From Lepidurus packardi (lineage: Eukaryota; Arthropoda; Branchiopoda; Notostraca; Triopsidae), in the NCBI GenBank assembly GCA_023053545.1, contig JAKZAN010000001.1:12168024-12232023 (forward strand): a DNA stretch of 64,000 nt. Reading direction: 5' to 3'. The notes under the pieces are model-generated. The model worked only from the letters and a program-made list of their open reading frames with translations, was not told the DNA's origin and made no database searches. Position 1 is the stretch's first letter, and every line of letters starts with the position of its first letter. A program made the translations under genes and the position numbers. Shown piece by piece: positions 12,301 to 23,168 of this stretch.

Positions 12301-15300
12301 AAAAATTCCATAGCATTTTTTTACATTTGTTTCTATTGATAATGTCGAAGAGCCTATACTTGACATTGTTGCATCTTTCTGGAATTCCACCAATACAGAC
12401 TCGTCTTCAGTATGTTGTCCTTCATCGCCACTTGCATCCTACCACAGCCCAACCGAAAAAAAAAAAAAGTTAATTGACATATTTTCAGTGTACATGAGAT
12501 AGATAAAGCGCGTTATCTTGCCTGGAAACTTGACTGGTGCCAATCCGAGGGGAGATAAAAGTAATAATCGGGTTTGGAGGGTACAGGTTGGAAGAAATGA
12601 CGCAACAGTTCTTGAAAACGCTGGCGAATCAGATAATGCAAGTCTCTTAAGGTTTTGCACGGCTGATGTCGCTTCAACAAACTATGCAAAAAAAAAAGAA
12701 AAGAAAGAAAGCAGCAAACAATTGTCAATATAAAACATGAGATAAGCTCATATCTTACTGCTCTTTTTTATAAAACATAGTATGAACAAGAAACGTCAAA
12801 ATAACAACGTAAGTAAACATACCTGATGGGAAAACTCTGTGAAGATTCATCAAAGTTTTCTAACGTATCTTGACCAACCGAATCTGCCGTACTACTTGGT
12901 TCTTGTTTTAACTTTTCGATGCCCCACTTGGTCTTGAAATCCTTCAAATGTCCGCAAATACTCTACAAGACACATTCAATAGTATTTAGAATGAACTAGT
13001 AAATAAACAAAAATTATAAATTAATAAGTAAACATAATAAAGTTTGTTAACAAAACACGAAACGCACGCAGTACTATTTAGAATGAACTACTAACTAAAC
13101 AAATACAAAACACAATAAACAAATAAACAGATTGAACAAATATAATCAAATAGCACAAACCAGTATAAACGTTACAAATGATAAATGATAGTTTTAGATA
13201 ACAAGCGATAATATTAGATGAAGACAACAAAATGCTATATAAGAAATAGTAAAACAAGCCCAATAAATTTCTAATAACAAAAAAAGGAATCATAAATTTC
13301 AAAAACTTCAAGATTTCCTCAATGCCAACCTGAATATAGTGGGAAATATCGATTTCTAGCAATCCCTCTTCGCAGAGATCCATGGCAGCTTGAACGTCAA
13401 GACTGCGGATGGGCCAACCAGCTCGTAAAGACGTGTACAAGGCATGTATCAGGCATTTCGAGTACGCCAGCTCAAAGTTTTCGCAAAACTCCTGCAAGTA
13501 TTTGTCCTCGAGCCTGAAATTATCGCCTTCGGTACCCGTTTCCTCGGTACTGGCTTGACTACGCTGGGATTCCTCGCTATTCCACTTCTTTTCCGGTTCT
13601 TTGCTGGGGAAGAACTCCTCCTCGGCCTGAAACGTGTGATCCCGGTACAAATCCCCCTTCCAGCTATTAGCTACGTTCCCATTGACGAGTACATCTATGA
13701 ACTTGGACAAGGGACAGTCGTAAATGAAAACGGGTAAGGTAATTGAGCCCAAACGCGGGCTTTCACTGTCATCCACCGTCGCGTCTTGCGAAACCTGAAG
13801 CGTTTTCTTGGAAGACGAATGAGCGGTTTGGAAAACTCCTGATGCTCTGCTGGCTGTCGACTGGATCTCAATCTGAGGCAAACTTGTGTCGAGTAAGCGG
13901 TTTTTGGTAGGCGAATCCACGGATCCCGTCCGATTTAGAATCGTCGATTTCGTGACGGAATACGAACGCTCGATGGTGACAATGTCCAAGGAGCCGGTGC
14001 GTAAGCGCTTGGCTTCTTCCGCGGCGTCTTCGTGATTCAGTTTCAGAATCGAGCTCAGTCGAGGTCGTTGATTCACGTCCAGTGAATTGGTCCGCGTCGG
14101 AACAGCCGACAGATTGCGACTATTGCCCTCGGGCGACCAAATCGCCGACACGCGATCTTCGTCATCCAGCGTAGAATTCCCAAAAGCGTTCGTTTCGTGA
14201 TCCTCTTTGGTCGAATCGACCTCCTCGTCCGACGCTAAGCGGCGCAAAGTCCAGGGCATGAGACCCGTCAACGTATTCGGCGTAACCATCAGCGTTTTGA
14301 GGTCCTGGAAGGACGCGGGCAGCAGGATGAGCACGAAATGGGTCGTACTCACGCCTTTTAGGAAGCAACGCCATTTCGGCGCCGCTGAAGCAGTCTCGGG
14401 AATCGAAGACTCGGTTGACTTGCTAGAGCACGTCCGGTAATCCAAATTCCGGCACCAGGAATCGGACGTGGAATGCTCAAACACGCTCCTGGGAGTAACG
14501 GAAGAGTCCGGAAGCCCCACCCCGAAGTTTTCCGTCACTGCAAAAGAGAACTCTTGGGCTCAGCAAAAGGAAAGGAAACTTGAGCCGCGTTCATTTGGTA
14601 CATTCGACTTAAACTTAAGACTAGCCAAACTTCCCTGTCTTACGCTTATAAGCGTACGCTTTGGTCTAAACTTTGAAAGTTGACGGAAAGTCTTGAGTCC
14701 AAAACGAACGGTTTTAAGCATAGGTCTACAATTACTCCACCCACGGGGCGGAGGTTGTCGAAAGTAAACAACATACGAATTGTTCGTTTTTCGATTATGG
14801 ATTTTAAAAGCAAATTATGATTTTGTTCTATGGGGGAGTTAATTTCTTCCATTCTTGAATCAGTTTTTAGTATTATCCGGACAATGGAAGATATGGCTGA
14901 GGAAGATGTTGACGGGATAATTATCTCTCATTGGTTGTTTCCAATTTACTTGTCCCAAAATTCAATACTTCGATGATAAAATCGTTGATTGCCAATTAAT
15001 AATTTAAAAACCGATTAAAATATACTGAAAGTAGCGTATCCTTGAAAGCATGCAGTCTCTTGGCATGCGCGTAATAAGCAAAGGCAATAAATAAACAAGT
15101 AGGCGGGGTTAAGTTTAAGTCTGGGCACATGAGTATTCGTTATCTACTTGCTTGACTTGAGACCAAAGCTAAAAGTCGACTTTCTAAGTCTAAATCGACT
15201 AGCTAAAGAAAAAGCTTATAAGCCCGAAGTTTACCCATCTCGAATGCTTATAAGAGCAAGTCTTGGGTAGATTTTTAAGTCGACTTAAACTTCGTCAAAA

Positions 15301-18300
15301 CGAACGCGGCTATGGTGGGAGATGGAATCGTTCACCTGTAGGACTGGGTATCGGACACGGTCGTTTATCGTTCCTTTGCCGTGATTTCACCACACTTGGA
15401 ATTCGCTGGCAATCGTCATCCGTAAGAGTCACCTCCTTATCGCTTAAACGTTGGATATGCTCGAATAAAAGTGCAAAGAGATTCTCATTAGATGCGTCAG
15501 CGCTGGAGGCTTCAATGGGATAACTTAAGCCTTGAAAAAAAAATATTAAAAAAAAAAAAATTAACATATAATCTCGTACGCTTGCAGACACTCACATTGT
15601 ACAAAGGTTGAGAAGAGTAATTCCGCTCGGTGGCATTTTGGCAGTAAGCCCAATATGTCGAAGCAAAATGGAATGTACGAAACTGCCGGATTGCGTAAAA
15701 CGTCTTCCCACGCACTACTGGACCTAAATGTATTAAAATTAGGCTTTATTTACATGAAAATAATAGTATTTATAAGGGGCAACTCGAATTAAATAGAACT
15801 GTCTTCATCCTTCAGAAAGTTAAAATGATTTAAATGATCTTAAGTAATGTAATTTATTGAAATGATCTTAGTACCGTGTTTGAGCATCGGTTTGGACGTT
15901 CACTGGAGAAGGGATTTGCAGATTCTGGCACATCAAGCTCAAATGTTCGACGGTGACCAGCGTAGAGATGCATTCACGATCCAGCGGAAAGAACTGTTAA
16001 TGTATAATACCAATTACTTTGACTGAGTTTAGCGTTTTTCATAAGTTTAACGTTTCAGGACTCTTTAAGTTCATTGCGTGCTGTCTATATTCGACAGGTT
16101 TCACTGCAGGACAACAAGGGATATTTTTCAACGTAAAGGTTTTGGAACTACTTTATCGGTCTCGAGAGTTTCTGCGCGGGAGAAAGAAACACAACATACG
16201 AGGGTGGGATTCGCAGACTTGCAACCGGTTCGCAAAGATAACAAAACATTTACAAAACGTTCGCAAAACGGGGGACTAGCGAATGTTTTATCTGGAGTTC
16301 TGAACTGACGTAAGACCGACCGGAATTACGCTTTGTAAACCTCTTTGTAAATCGTTACCTCTTTTGAACTGTACTGGGAGGTTTAAGAATGTACCCTTTG
16401 ATATTCTGGTCTGTTAGCTATTACCTGAATCTACTCATGGGAACTATGTGCTCCAGTCATACACAATAGGCGTCATACACAAGAAGAGTACGCAAAAGCT
16501 TTAACATATATGGCCAGTGTTTCTCATTTGTTTTCCTCCTTTCAGTCTGGCATTTTCTTTGTCCTAAAAGCCCCTTCTTGCCCTTCCTGTGTGGCTTATT
16601 TACTTGTCGTCAACAGAACAGTTCCGGACAAGCCAGGGCAGGGCAGGCCGCTATATACTGTAATTTAAACTTTAATATCTCCAAGGTTGAAGCAGAAACT
16701 TCTCTTATCACGAAAACGTCAACGTCAATTGTCAATTTTTTTCTTATCTTCTCCAATTCGATAAGAAGTTAATCTCACTACAGGGGTACTTTTATTAAGT
16801 TCCCAATAATGTACATTTTTTCCATACGAAGTCATGATTCTAATGTTTACAAAATTAAAAAGAATTAAAAAATATAATACTGACAATTCTAATGTAAACA
16901 TAATAGGATATTGTATTGATGCCCAGGAAATGTCCTCTATTTTTTCTTTTTCTTCTTGTTGAAAATACAAAATAATACACGCCATTATTGCCCATGGACA
17001 GCATAAAGAAAACTTGTGCGTCTGCGGCGCCTGCGAAACGGCTGAACAAAGTTGGAGGAGTTGAATCTCACTTGCTAAGTATCCAAGTGACGAGACTACT
17101 GCTCCACTTTGCCCAAAATCCGTTCGATTTCAAAATCTGACAAATCAGATAGGAATTCCGATGTGTATCAATTGCGGTTCTTTCTAATTTTCTTTGTTGA
17201 AATTGGGAGAAAACCCAGCGCTTGATTGAGTCCTTCCGCTCTGAGCTGGAAGAGATAGATCTGGCATAAAATTCCGGCAAAGCCATACAGCAACCGAAGT
17301 TTGTTCCAGCTTTGCGAAATTTTTAGGTACAAAATCGCAAAAGGTGCCTAGATCCCCACTTCCAACTCACAGCAACAAGGCTTTTGTAGAAAAAAATTGG
17401 TAGGTCCTTTTTGGGGTTCTTTTAACGTTCTCTGTACGGAGGTACGTGAAAAATTGCTTGCAAAATATTACTGTCAGGCTTTCCAAAATAAAGAGAATAC
17501 GTTGCACCTCCTCACGAGTGCTTCTATTGTGAATGTACAGGTGGTGTGGGTACCAGGCTGGCTTTTATAGTGTGACTAGGGCGAACGTGTGGTCAAGTTA
17601 AACTGGGCTTGGTCTTTTGGGTGGAAAATAAGTGTAAAGCGAAGAGGCGGATAAAGAGCCAGGTCACTTGAGTTAAGGCTGATAAGCTCGTTTGATTTTT
17701 GCATGGCAAAGGCCTTCCTGATAACGTCTTCGTGTTTGAGTTACCCAGGATAAGACGCCTCAACACACAATAAGCCAGAGCGCCAAGGAACTCTTGCGCG
17801 ATCTTCTCAAAAATGTCTTGTCCGGAAAGCAATACATCCAGTTCTCGAATGTACAACTTGAACTGAATCATTTGCGTGGCTAAATGTAAAAAATACATAT
17901 GAAAAATAAGGCTACTGCCAGTATTGAGCTTATCGCAGTGAATCATGGTGACCGAATGAAGAAAAAGCGACGAAATGTGGTGCAGGATGGACGTAAACGA
18001 GTCTCTAACCATGGGCAAAATGGATGCAACATCGTTAAGAATTTCCATGGCTTTATTATGAATAAAACTCCCATAGAGATTAGATTTCTTTGGCACGATT
18101 GCATGGAAAACGTAGTTTTCGAAAGTTTTATACGTAGGAAACGTAGGAGTTTTTCGTGAAAGTTACGCGAAAGTTTACAGAAATTCTTATATACAAGAAG
18201 CTATATTTATGACAGTTACATAATACCATGACAGTTTCGCTGTTTCCATTTTTGTTGTAATTTATTAACAGAAGACTGCATGCAAATTGAGTACGTGATT

Positions 18301-20057
18301 ACAGTTATGCCTGTCATTTTGTGCGCAGAAGCTATGTGCGTTCATGTATAGCTCTGTGCGCCACCATGCGGAAGCTTGGGTGTACTTAACAAGCTAAGCT
18401 TATACGGGAATCTTACTACGAATGTATTACGGACTAAATGATAATTCAATTCTAATTAAATACAAATTAAATACTAATCCAATACAAGCTACGCTGTAGG
18501 AAACCCTTAATATCTTTGTCTCACGTAGACCAGAACGTTCTATTCTAGAAGTTTTCCAAGACAAAGAACTAGTCTTTTATCTTTATCTAAGGATTGCAAG
18601 AGCTAACTTCAACTTAAAATTGTGGTGCAAAGGTACATTTGTCTGGGGCAGGCGATAAGGAACCGACGTTGCAGCATTAAACATCCACAATTTTTTTTCT
18701 TTTCATGTTTGCCTGTCTAATTAATCGTTCGTCTTGAAAGATACGGTTTCCCCAGAAACACTTCAGATCGTTCTGTTTAATCAGTATTTTTCCATAATAA
18801 TATACGATAGCTTCTATACTACATCCTTCAATTTTCCTGTTTTTTTTATTTCAAAGAAAAGAGAGCAAAGCGTCCTCTAATAAGTAAAGAGAACTGAGTC
18901 AAGTTAGAGCAAAACAATATAATTCTTATCTAGAAAGTCAGACGACCAAGTTTTACAGTAACTTGCGATGATAAAGAATTAACGACTTCGATATGAAATG
19001 AAGTTTCCTGGTACAAAAACCTGACGTTAGCTTTTCTTTCGTGCCTTATCATCTGTCACTTCAGTGAAGTACTATCTTAACTTGGGGCGATTCTTTTTAA
19101 CCTTTACGACCTTTTCCCTTACGTAAAACAGGAACTTTCTCACATAGCAAAAATGTCAAAAAAGCTTACCTTGTCTGCCAAAGTTAAGTAATTCAGCTCA
19201 TCAAAGGGCCTATTGTCAGGCGAATTCACCACGATCCCAGTTTGAGGCTCCACCCACACTTCTGTAATGATTTCCAATTGACCATCAGCCTCGGGCGTTT
19301 CACCTTCATCCGATGCGTCTTCAAACCCGCTACGAGATACATAACAAGATGAAATTAGTATTACGTTTCTATTTATTTGTAAATTTCTTTGAAGAATAGT
19401 CAACCTTTCTTTGGCAACAGATCCAGTATGGTGAGGTGGAAATAACACGTACTGAAGAACGCACGCATTTTCGGGCCCATCCACGGTTACATCATTAATG
19501 CCGCAATGTCCCTAAAAATAATAAAAGATTAAATAAAACAATTAAATAAAAGTATAAAGATGAATCAACTTAAGATTGATTTACTTTCATTTGTACTTCC
19601 AAGACCATGGACAAGACGCCTGATGAGGAATACGCAAAGCTAAAGCCTTCCTTTAATCGTATCCTAGAAGTAGGCAATTCAGAACATGAATCTTCGAATT
19701 TTTTGTTTCTTTTTTATATTTATTTCAAAATGGCCTCAATTTACTTGGTAAGCGTATGTAAGATTCTGGAGACGGAATTTAGGCTTAGAGCCAAGCCAGG
19801 ACCCGCTTGTACCGACCACACCCAGCGGCGATGGTGCAGGTAGTGGGCTAGAGAGGTAAATTGAGGCCCTGCTTTGGCTGCATTGGTATCGGGGAAAAAA
19901 GTCGAAGGAGTCAAGCCTGGCATGGATTGCGGGGTCAGAGGCACGTTGGATCCGTCTTGCGGTAAGGCCCGAAAGAAGTCCACTGGCATTTTCTCATATC
20001 TGCAAACAATTGCAATGTAATTCAGACTCGGAAGACTTGAGTGTAATTCAGATCCAG

Positions 20058-20122
<65 letters not shown>

Positions 20123-23100
20123 ACCTGACCAAAATCTTCTCTAGCGGTTTCTGGAGCAAGATACAACAACGCAGCTCTGAGCGAGGCGTGGGACCCGTGA
20201 TTGAAACCGCATTTCGGTCCGATTCCTTACTTCTTTGCGTCATGACCAGTGTCCGGATCTTTTCGCGCAAATCTGATACGATTTGGTTTCTGCGTATGCC
20301 AGGTGTGCCGCCCAGAAATGCTAACCTGAGGATAACACAAGGCGGCTTCGAAGTTATGCGAATCACGTAAAATGAGATAGGCGGCCGCTCCGGTTCCCTT
20401 GAATGACATAAACAAGTTTTAATGGCTTCTTAAGACTAAATATAAAGAAAAAGAGAATTATTTACCCATAAAGGAAGCCGACATATGAATGATTCTCTAA
20501 CAAAACAAAGGAAGACTGGTCCCTTAGCAAGCTGTTGAGTACAGCAGTTGCTTGGCGACATTGTACGGGATGATATCGTCCGGAGGTATTAGGCAAGTGT
20601 AAATAGCGCGGTAAAGGTCGATCATGCTCGAGAATGACCCCGATGCGATGGATATGGAGGAACTTTTGCCACACAGTTAGGTCTAGCATGAAAATGGGCT
20701 TCCAAAATGAGACAAACTGTGAGTACGCAGCGTCGGCAGAGGTCAAATTGGGCGTAGAGGCATTGGGCGCCAAGTAAAATAAGGGCACGCCACTCTTGAT
20801 GCCTTCGGGGATGGTAAAGAAGAGGGGACTCGACGAAAACGAATGCAGATGGGCCAGAAACTGGTCCGTTTGGGATAAAGTCTTGTAAAGCATCCAAAAC
20901 TGCGTCACAACTGCTTGTCGATAGGGCGACTTAAAGCGTTCCTTGACGCACGTGACATCGTGCAAGAACTCGTAAGGCCCTATGTGATTTAAAGTAATTT
21001 ATCACAACCAGATCTTTTTTTTTTTTTTTTTAAAAAAAAAAAACCTTCAATCGCAATTTCGCACTGGACGTTACTACGCGTCACGGGCCATTCAGCTCTC
21101 AAAGCATATTCTACGTACAGACCAGGTCTCCATGGTAAGGTCAAACGGACTTCCACTATACCATCTTCGATTACCGCAATTTGCTAAGAAATGAAACAAA
21201 AATAAAAAAAAGAAGTAATTGATCCTAAAACATTGATCTTTTGGTAATCAGTTTTTTGGTTAGATTTTCTTTATACCTTAATAGTGTAGCCTTCACGGAG
21301 GCGACATGACAATACCGAAGCCAAAGGGGTAAGTAACGTGTAGTCTGACAGTTTTTTACGCTCTCGAATTTGTGGTAAAGAGAGCAAACGAGGATTACTA
21401 TAGAAAGAGCGGCATATTAGTACACAGGAATTAAAAATGGAACAGGAATTAGGTAAGATGGTTACTCTAGTTCCCATTCAGGCTTGTCTGGCTTGGAAGG
21501 TGGCACTTTTGCACCATACAGAGGCTTCTGAAAGCTCCAGGCCAAAAAGGCCTTATGATAGATGTTCATATCATGCTCATAATTGGGTTCCTGGGTAAAA
21601 ATCAACTCGTTATACGACACAAAAAGCGTTTTCAATAGGTAAAAGGGGTTTACCAATTCTGGAGCAGAGCTTAAGAACGCACCAAATGTTGTGGAAGCAA
21701 TGAATTCCAGCAAATCTGACTGAGGAATCATTCCCAAAGACGCAAAAGGGTGAAAGGAGGAACCTAATTGCACAAAGGAGCAGCCAATGGTACTGTTTCG
21801 CAGTTGGATCAGCAACTTTTCCAAAGTAAACGCTTCTGCCGTACTGAAAGCTCCATCTGTTATCACAACAATTCCTGCAACAACGACAAAATCTTATTAT
21901 AAAAAAATCTTATTATAAATAACAAAATTACTTAAAATAACAAAATATTACTACAAATAACAAAATTAAAATAAGAAAATAAACTATAAAAAAATTATAC
22001 ATATTATTATAAAAAAAAAAGTAGATCCCACCAGCACTGCTATTCTCCGGTAGTAGCTGCAAGGCCAAAATGCCATAGCGAATCATGCTAACAAACGAAA
22101 TGTCGGGATTGGCTACCGAGACATTGGGTATCATGATGCTGTTTTCATTGCTTTGTTCAAACAGTCCCCCAACCAAGCGTTCGGACTCGACCTACGAGGA
22201 CACAAAATCATTTTAACGTAAAATTGATTGCTGTTACATTTTGGCTTCGCATACCTTAAAGGCTTCTTGTTGTTCGCACACGATGGAAGTAATGGCAGCC
22301 ACTTTGGACTCGCGTTTCATTAACTGACGCTCTAGCAACTCGATAAATAAGGGCAAATTTGAAGGCGTGAGAAGCCATCCTTCTGCCAAAACCTAAGCAT
22401 GGGAAATAGTTTAGAAACCTGAATTTCTTTCTTAAAACACTACCTGTTGACCGCCCGGGATGAAATATGGAGTGAAGGCAATGATTGTGACGTGGATCGC
22501 AGGCTGGAATAACAACTGGCTGCCGGGTACCACAAACTGGAAGCAATAGTTCATTATTTAAACCCTCACAGACTTGGTAATGAGAATAAGAAGCATACTG
22601 GTCGAGTGATACCCTCCAAGCACCGTCTCAAGGATACCAGAATTTCGTCGTATAACACAGATCCCCTTTGAACATCCTATGAATAGAATGGAAGTTTAAT
22701 TAATAAACTTAAGAATATAATAAGAATAGAGAGAATTGAGAATAAGAATACAAACTGCTTTTACCACAGTAGCAGCAGAAGGACTTAGGTCTAAGCAAAA
22801 GACCAAACGGTACGTATGGGACAGGAAACTTATGGCTGTACTAGGTGTGATAATATAACGGTATAAATGACTGGTATCCGAGTCCCAATCTGCTGGAGGA
22901 TCTTGAGGTATCGCTGACACAATGTCCAGTTCCCCCGAAAAATTGTCCTAAAAAAATAAACGTTTAAAACATTTAAAATTCGTTTTAAATGTTTATTTAA
23001 TTTGAGTTTAAGAGAACACACCAAATCATTCGCCTTGGGAACATCGATGCTAGAATTTAAATGTAGGAAATACCACTGGGCTCTAGCATTCCTTGATATT

Positions 23101-23168
23101 CTGTACTCCTTTTTCATGAGTAGATATACATGCTCAGCTTCCAAGTCAGGAATTTCTTCCAAATCCAT
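372..23168 (-). CDS. SZT2: SZT2, KICSTOR complex subunit (complete multi-exon gene)
   Basis: SZT2 is the very large scaffold of KICSTOR (with KPTN, ITFG2, C12orf66), which holds GATOR1 on the lysosome and represses mTORC1 when amino acids or glucose are low. The start Met is at 23168. The first exon (23022-23168) gives LLMKKEYRISRN, matching the vertebrate N-terminus LLMKKDYRISRN. Further matches run in order: RYGILALQLLPENSSAGG near 22.05 kb; a VITDGAFST segment near 21.85 kb; ILEHDRPLPRYLHLP near 20.6 kb; ITEVWVEPQTG near 19.25 kb; the exon ending at 15993 (DRECISTL); KWRCFLKG near 14.37 kb; LFLHLTATIKNRG near 12.1 kb; LGYDGGSS near 9.3 kb; RNMFVYQEETG near 8.6 kb; KLTPEDVHFIQKP near 7.76 kb. 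The last exon is 372-527 and ends FHMWTGLLG-stop, like the vertebrate C-terminus. Most introns are 50-110 nt. Acidic, Ser-rich linkers (EEEEEEDEEE near 12.2 kb) occur between conserved blocks. The individual exon model is incomplete here; the identity is firm. Confidence 0.95.
650..769. mobile_element. Short MITE with ~40-bp terminal inverted repeats
   Basis: The two arms (650-690 and 729-769) are near-perfect reverse complements sharing TTCCACTGG, then TGCACTGGTGCAATATTTTT and GGCACTCA. They leave only about 38 bp between them. It lies in the last SZT2 intron (528-870). No clear target-site duplication is visible. Nothing coding is inside, so this is a non-autonomous foldback element or MITE. 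Confidence 0.75.
2294..2314 (+). repeat. Poly(G) run of 21
   Basis: An uninterrupted run of 21 G on the plus strand, so poly(C) in the SZT2 transcript, inside a short intron. Runs this long are prone to sequencing and assembly length errors and to instability. Confidence 0.9.
3300..3740. other. SZT2 intronic stretch without assigned coding sequence
   Basis: AT-rich sequence between the SZT2 exon near 2.94-3.15 kb and the exon ending near 3.77 kb. A small exon around 3.2 kb cannot be excluded. No repeat or RNA gene was recognised. Confidence 0.4.
4070..4141 (-). tRNA. tRNA-Glu (anticodon UUC), inside an SZT2 intron
   Basis: The minus strand folds as a 72-nt tRNA. The acceptor stem pairs TCCCGTA with TACGGGA, followed by discriminator A. 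The anticodon loop is CTTTCAC, giving UUC. The internal promoter boxes are present (TAGTGGCTAGG as box A, GGTTCGATTCC as box B), and T runs just downstream can end Pol III transcription. It sits in the 212-nt SZT2 intron 3949-4160 on the same strand. The tRNA 5' end is about 18 nt after the 5' splice site of the exon ending at 4161. There is no CCA in the DNA, as expected for a eukaryotic tRNA gene. Confidence 0.95.
4760..5025. other. AT-rich SZT2 intron
   Basis: Very AT-rich, rich in TAATTA-type words. No gene, RNA or inverted repeat was recognised. Confidence 0.5.
5673..5938. mobile_element. MITE-like element with ~58-bp imperfect TIRs
   Basis: The ends (5673-5730 and 5879-5938) are imperfect inverted repeats. 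Both arms, read inward, carry GACACAG, then ACGAC, CGAC, GTGTACCCG and ACAAGGACGCCGGG. The element lies in SZT2 intron 5589-5956. Removing it leaves about 100 nt, the normal intron size here, as expected if it inserted into a pre-existing short intron. It has no coding capacity. Its interior has a short GGTTAGATTAGGTTAG stretch resembling the tract at 43.4 kb. No target-site duplication could be fixed. Confidence 0.7.
8215..8354. mobile_element. Short TIR element, copy A of a dispersed family
   Basis: This 140-bp segment has ends starting GATACCGTA in inverted orientation and diverged inner arms (CTTGCTTG / GCTTAGCTTG). Its core (GCGCAGAAGCAATGCGCGTTC, then GCAAAGCACTGCGCGCCACC) recurs at 18.31 and 29.65 kb. 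It lies in the SZT2 intron just after the 5' splice site GAG|GTAAAA at 8380/8379. Confidence 0.6.
9591..10120. mobile_element. Non-coding TIR element (GCTCCCGTATACCTT ends)
   Basis: The left end GCTCCCGTATACCTTGGC and the right end, whose reverse complement is GCTCCCGTATACCTTAGC, form an 18-bp TIR with one mismatch around about 500 bp of AT-rich non-coding DNA. It lies in the SZT2 intron between the exon near 9.17-9.31 kb and the exon whose 3' end is near 10.16 kb. A related pair of ends flanks 34790-35256 in the ITPR gene. No target-site duplication was identified. Confidence 0.65.
11271..11690. repeat. Diverged ~210-bp tandem duplication in an SZT2 intron
   Basis: Two direct copies (about 11271-11480 and 11482-11690) both begin GTAGACAAAGCTT, continue with GGGACC(A/G)TGGTA and TGATACA, and share TCAAATCACG/GAAATCACG, GTTACTACTTT, and then CTGACTTACTGCA near the end. 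They fill most of an intron of about 780 bp. There is no coding potential. Confidence 0.7.
14583..15311. mobile_element. 729-bp TIR element filling an SZT2 intron
   Basis: The left end AGCCGCGTTCATTTGG and the right end (reverse complement AGCCGCGTTCGTTTTG) are terminal inverted repeats. Similarity continues inward through GACTTAA/CTTAAG-rich sequence and GCTTATAAG motifs. The host intron is 14538-15335 (798 bp); subtracting the element leaves 69 nt, a normal intron here. A second internal copy of the end (CCAAAACGAACGG near 14.70 kb, inverted) suggests a nested or rearranged element. No transposase ORF is present. Confidence 0.65.
16096..16445. mobile_element. Degenerate copy of the 38.8-kb MITE
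   Basis: The left end AGGTTTCACTG, then ACAAGGG and ACGTAAAGGTTTTG, matches the left TIR of the element at 38778. Inner matches include CGCAAAACGGGGGACT, TGAACTGACGTAAGACC and CCCTTTGATAT(T/C)CTGG. The right TIR is missing, so the copy is truncated or decayed. It has the same plus-strand orientation as the 38.8-kb copy. Confidence 0.7.
17593..18096 (-). other. Unrecognised ORF inside the large SZT2 intron (possible nested gene or exon)
   Basis: A 167-codon open frame, also open for about 20 codons upstream, with ordinary amino-acid composition and amphipathic helical character (for example LATQMIQFKLYIRELDV then IFEKIAQEFLGALAYCVLRR). It resembles no SZT2 segment: the flanking SZT2 exons align to each other without it. 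A plausible donor (CTGG|GTAACT near 17.74 kb) follows, but I could not assemble a downstream exon. A separate short ORF with an ATG start lies at 17068-17286. It could be a nested gene, a decayed transposon or host gene, or chance. No family is recognised. Confidence 0.3.
18307..18410. repeat. Dispersed repeat, copy B
   Basis: It shares GCGCAGAAGC(A/T)ATG(C/T)GCGTTCAT, then CTGTGCGCCACC and AACAAGCTAAGC with the element at 8215-8354, and AGCTTGGGTGTA with 29646-29740. It lies within the 3.2-kb SZT2 intron. Confidence 0.6.
20062..20119 (+). repeat. Poly(A) run of 58 (poly(T) in SZT2 sense)
   Basis: About 58 consecutive A on the plus strand. In SZT2 sense it is a T tract that starts five nt after the 5' splice site (AG|GTAAA then T). 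It is unusual for such a tract to sit at the donor rather than the acceptor side. Its exact length is probably unreliable. Confidence 0.85.

Larger units (their letters stand above)
15994..19169. other. Outsized 3.2-kb SZT2 intron
   Basis: The upstream exon ends at 19170 (..NYLTLADK|GTAAGC). The next recognisable SZT2 exon starts at 15993 (CAG|TTCTTTCCGC, giving DRECISTLVTVEHL), which aligns directly with vertebrate RDAACIGSMLSFEYL. Everything between is therefore spliced out, in a gene whose other introns are mostly under 110 nt. The interval holds a degenerate MITE copy (16096-16445), another repeat copy (18307-18410), a 167-codon minus-strand ORF (17593-18096), and unassigned AT-rich sequence (18430-19140). 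Confidence 0.85.

Noticed and set aside
16725..17286. Minus-strand ORFs that at first looked like SZT2 exons or a further gene.
   Set aside because: The true SZT2 exons on both sides align without them, composition is AT-rich and no splice chain with conserved sequence could be built.
20062..20119. Poly(A) run as the tail of a retrotransposed gene or LINE/SINE.
   Set aside because: The adjacent plus-strand sequence is SZT2 exon and intron in antisense, with no retrogene body or target-site duplication.
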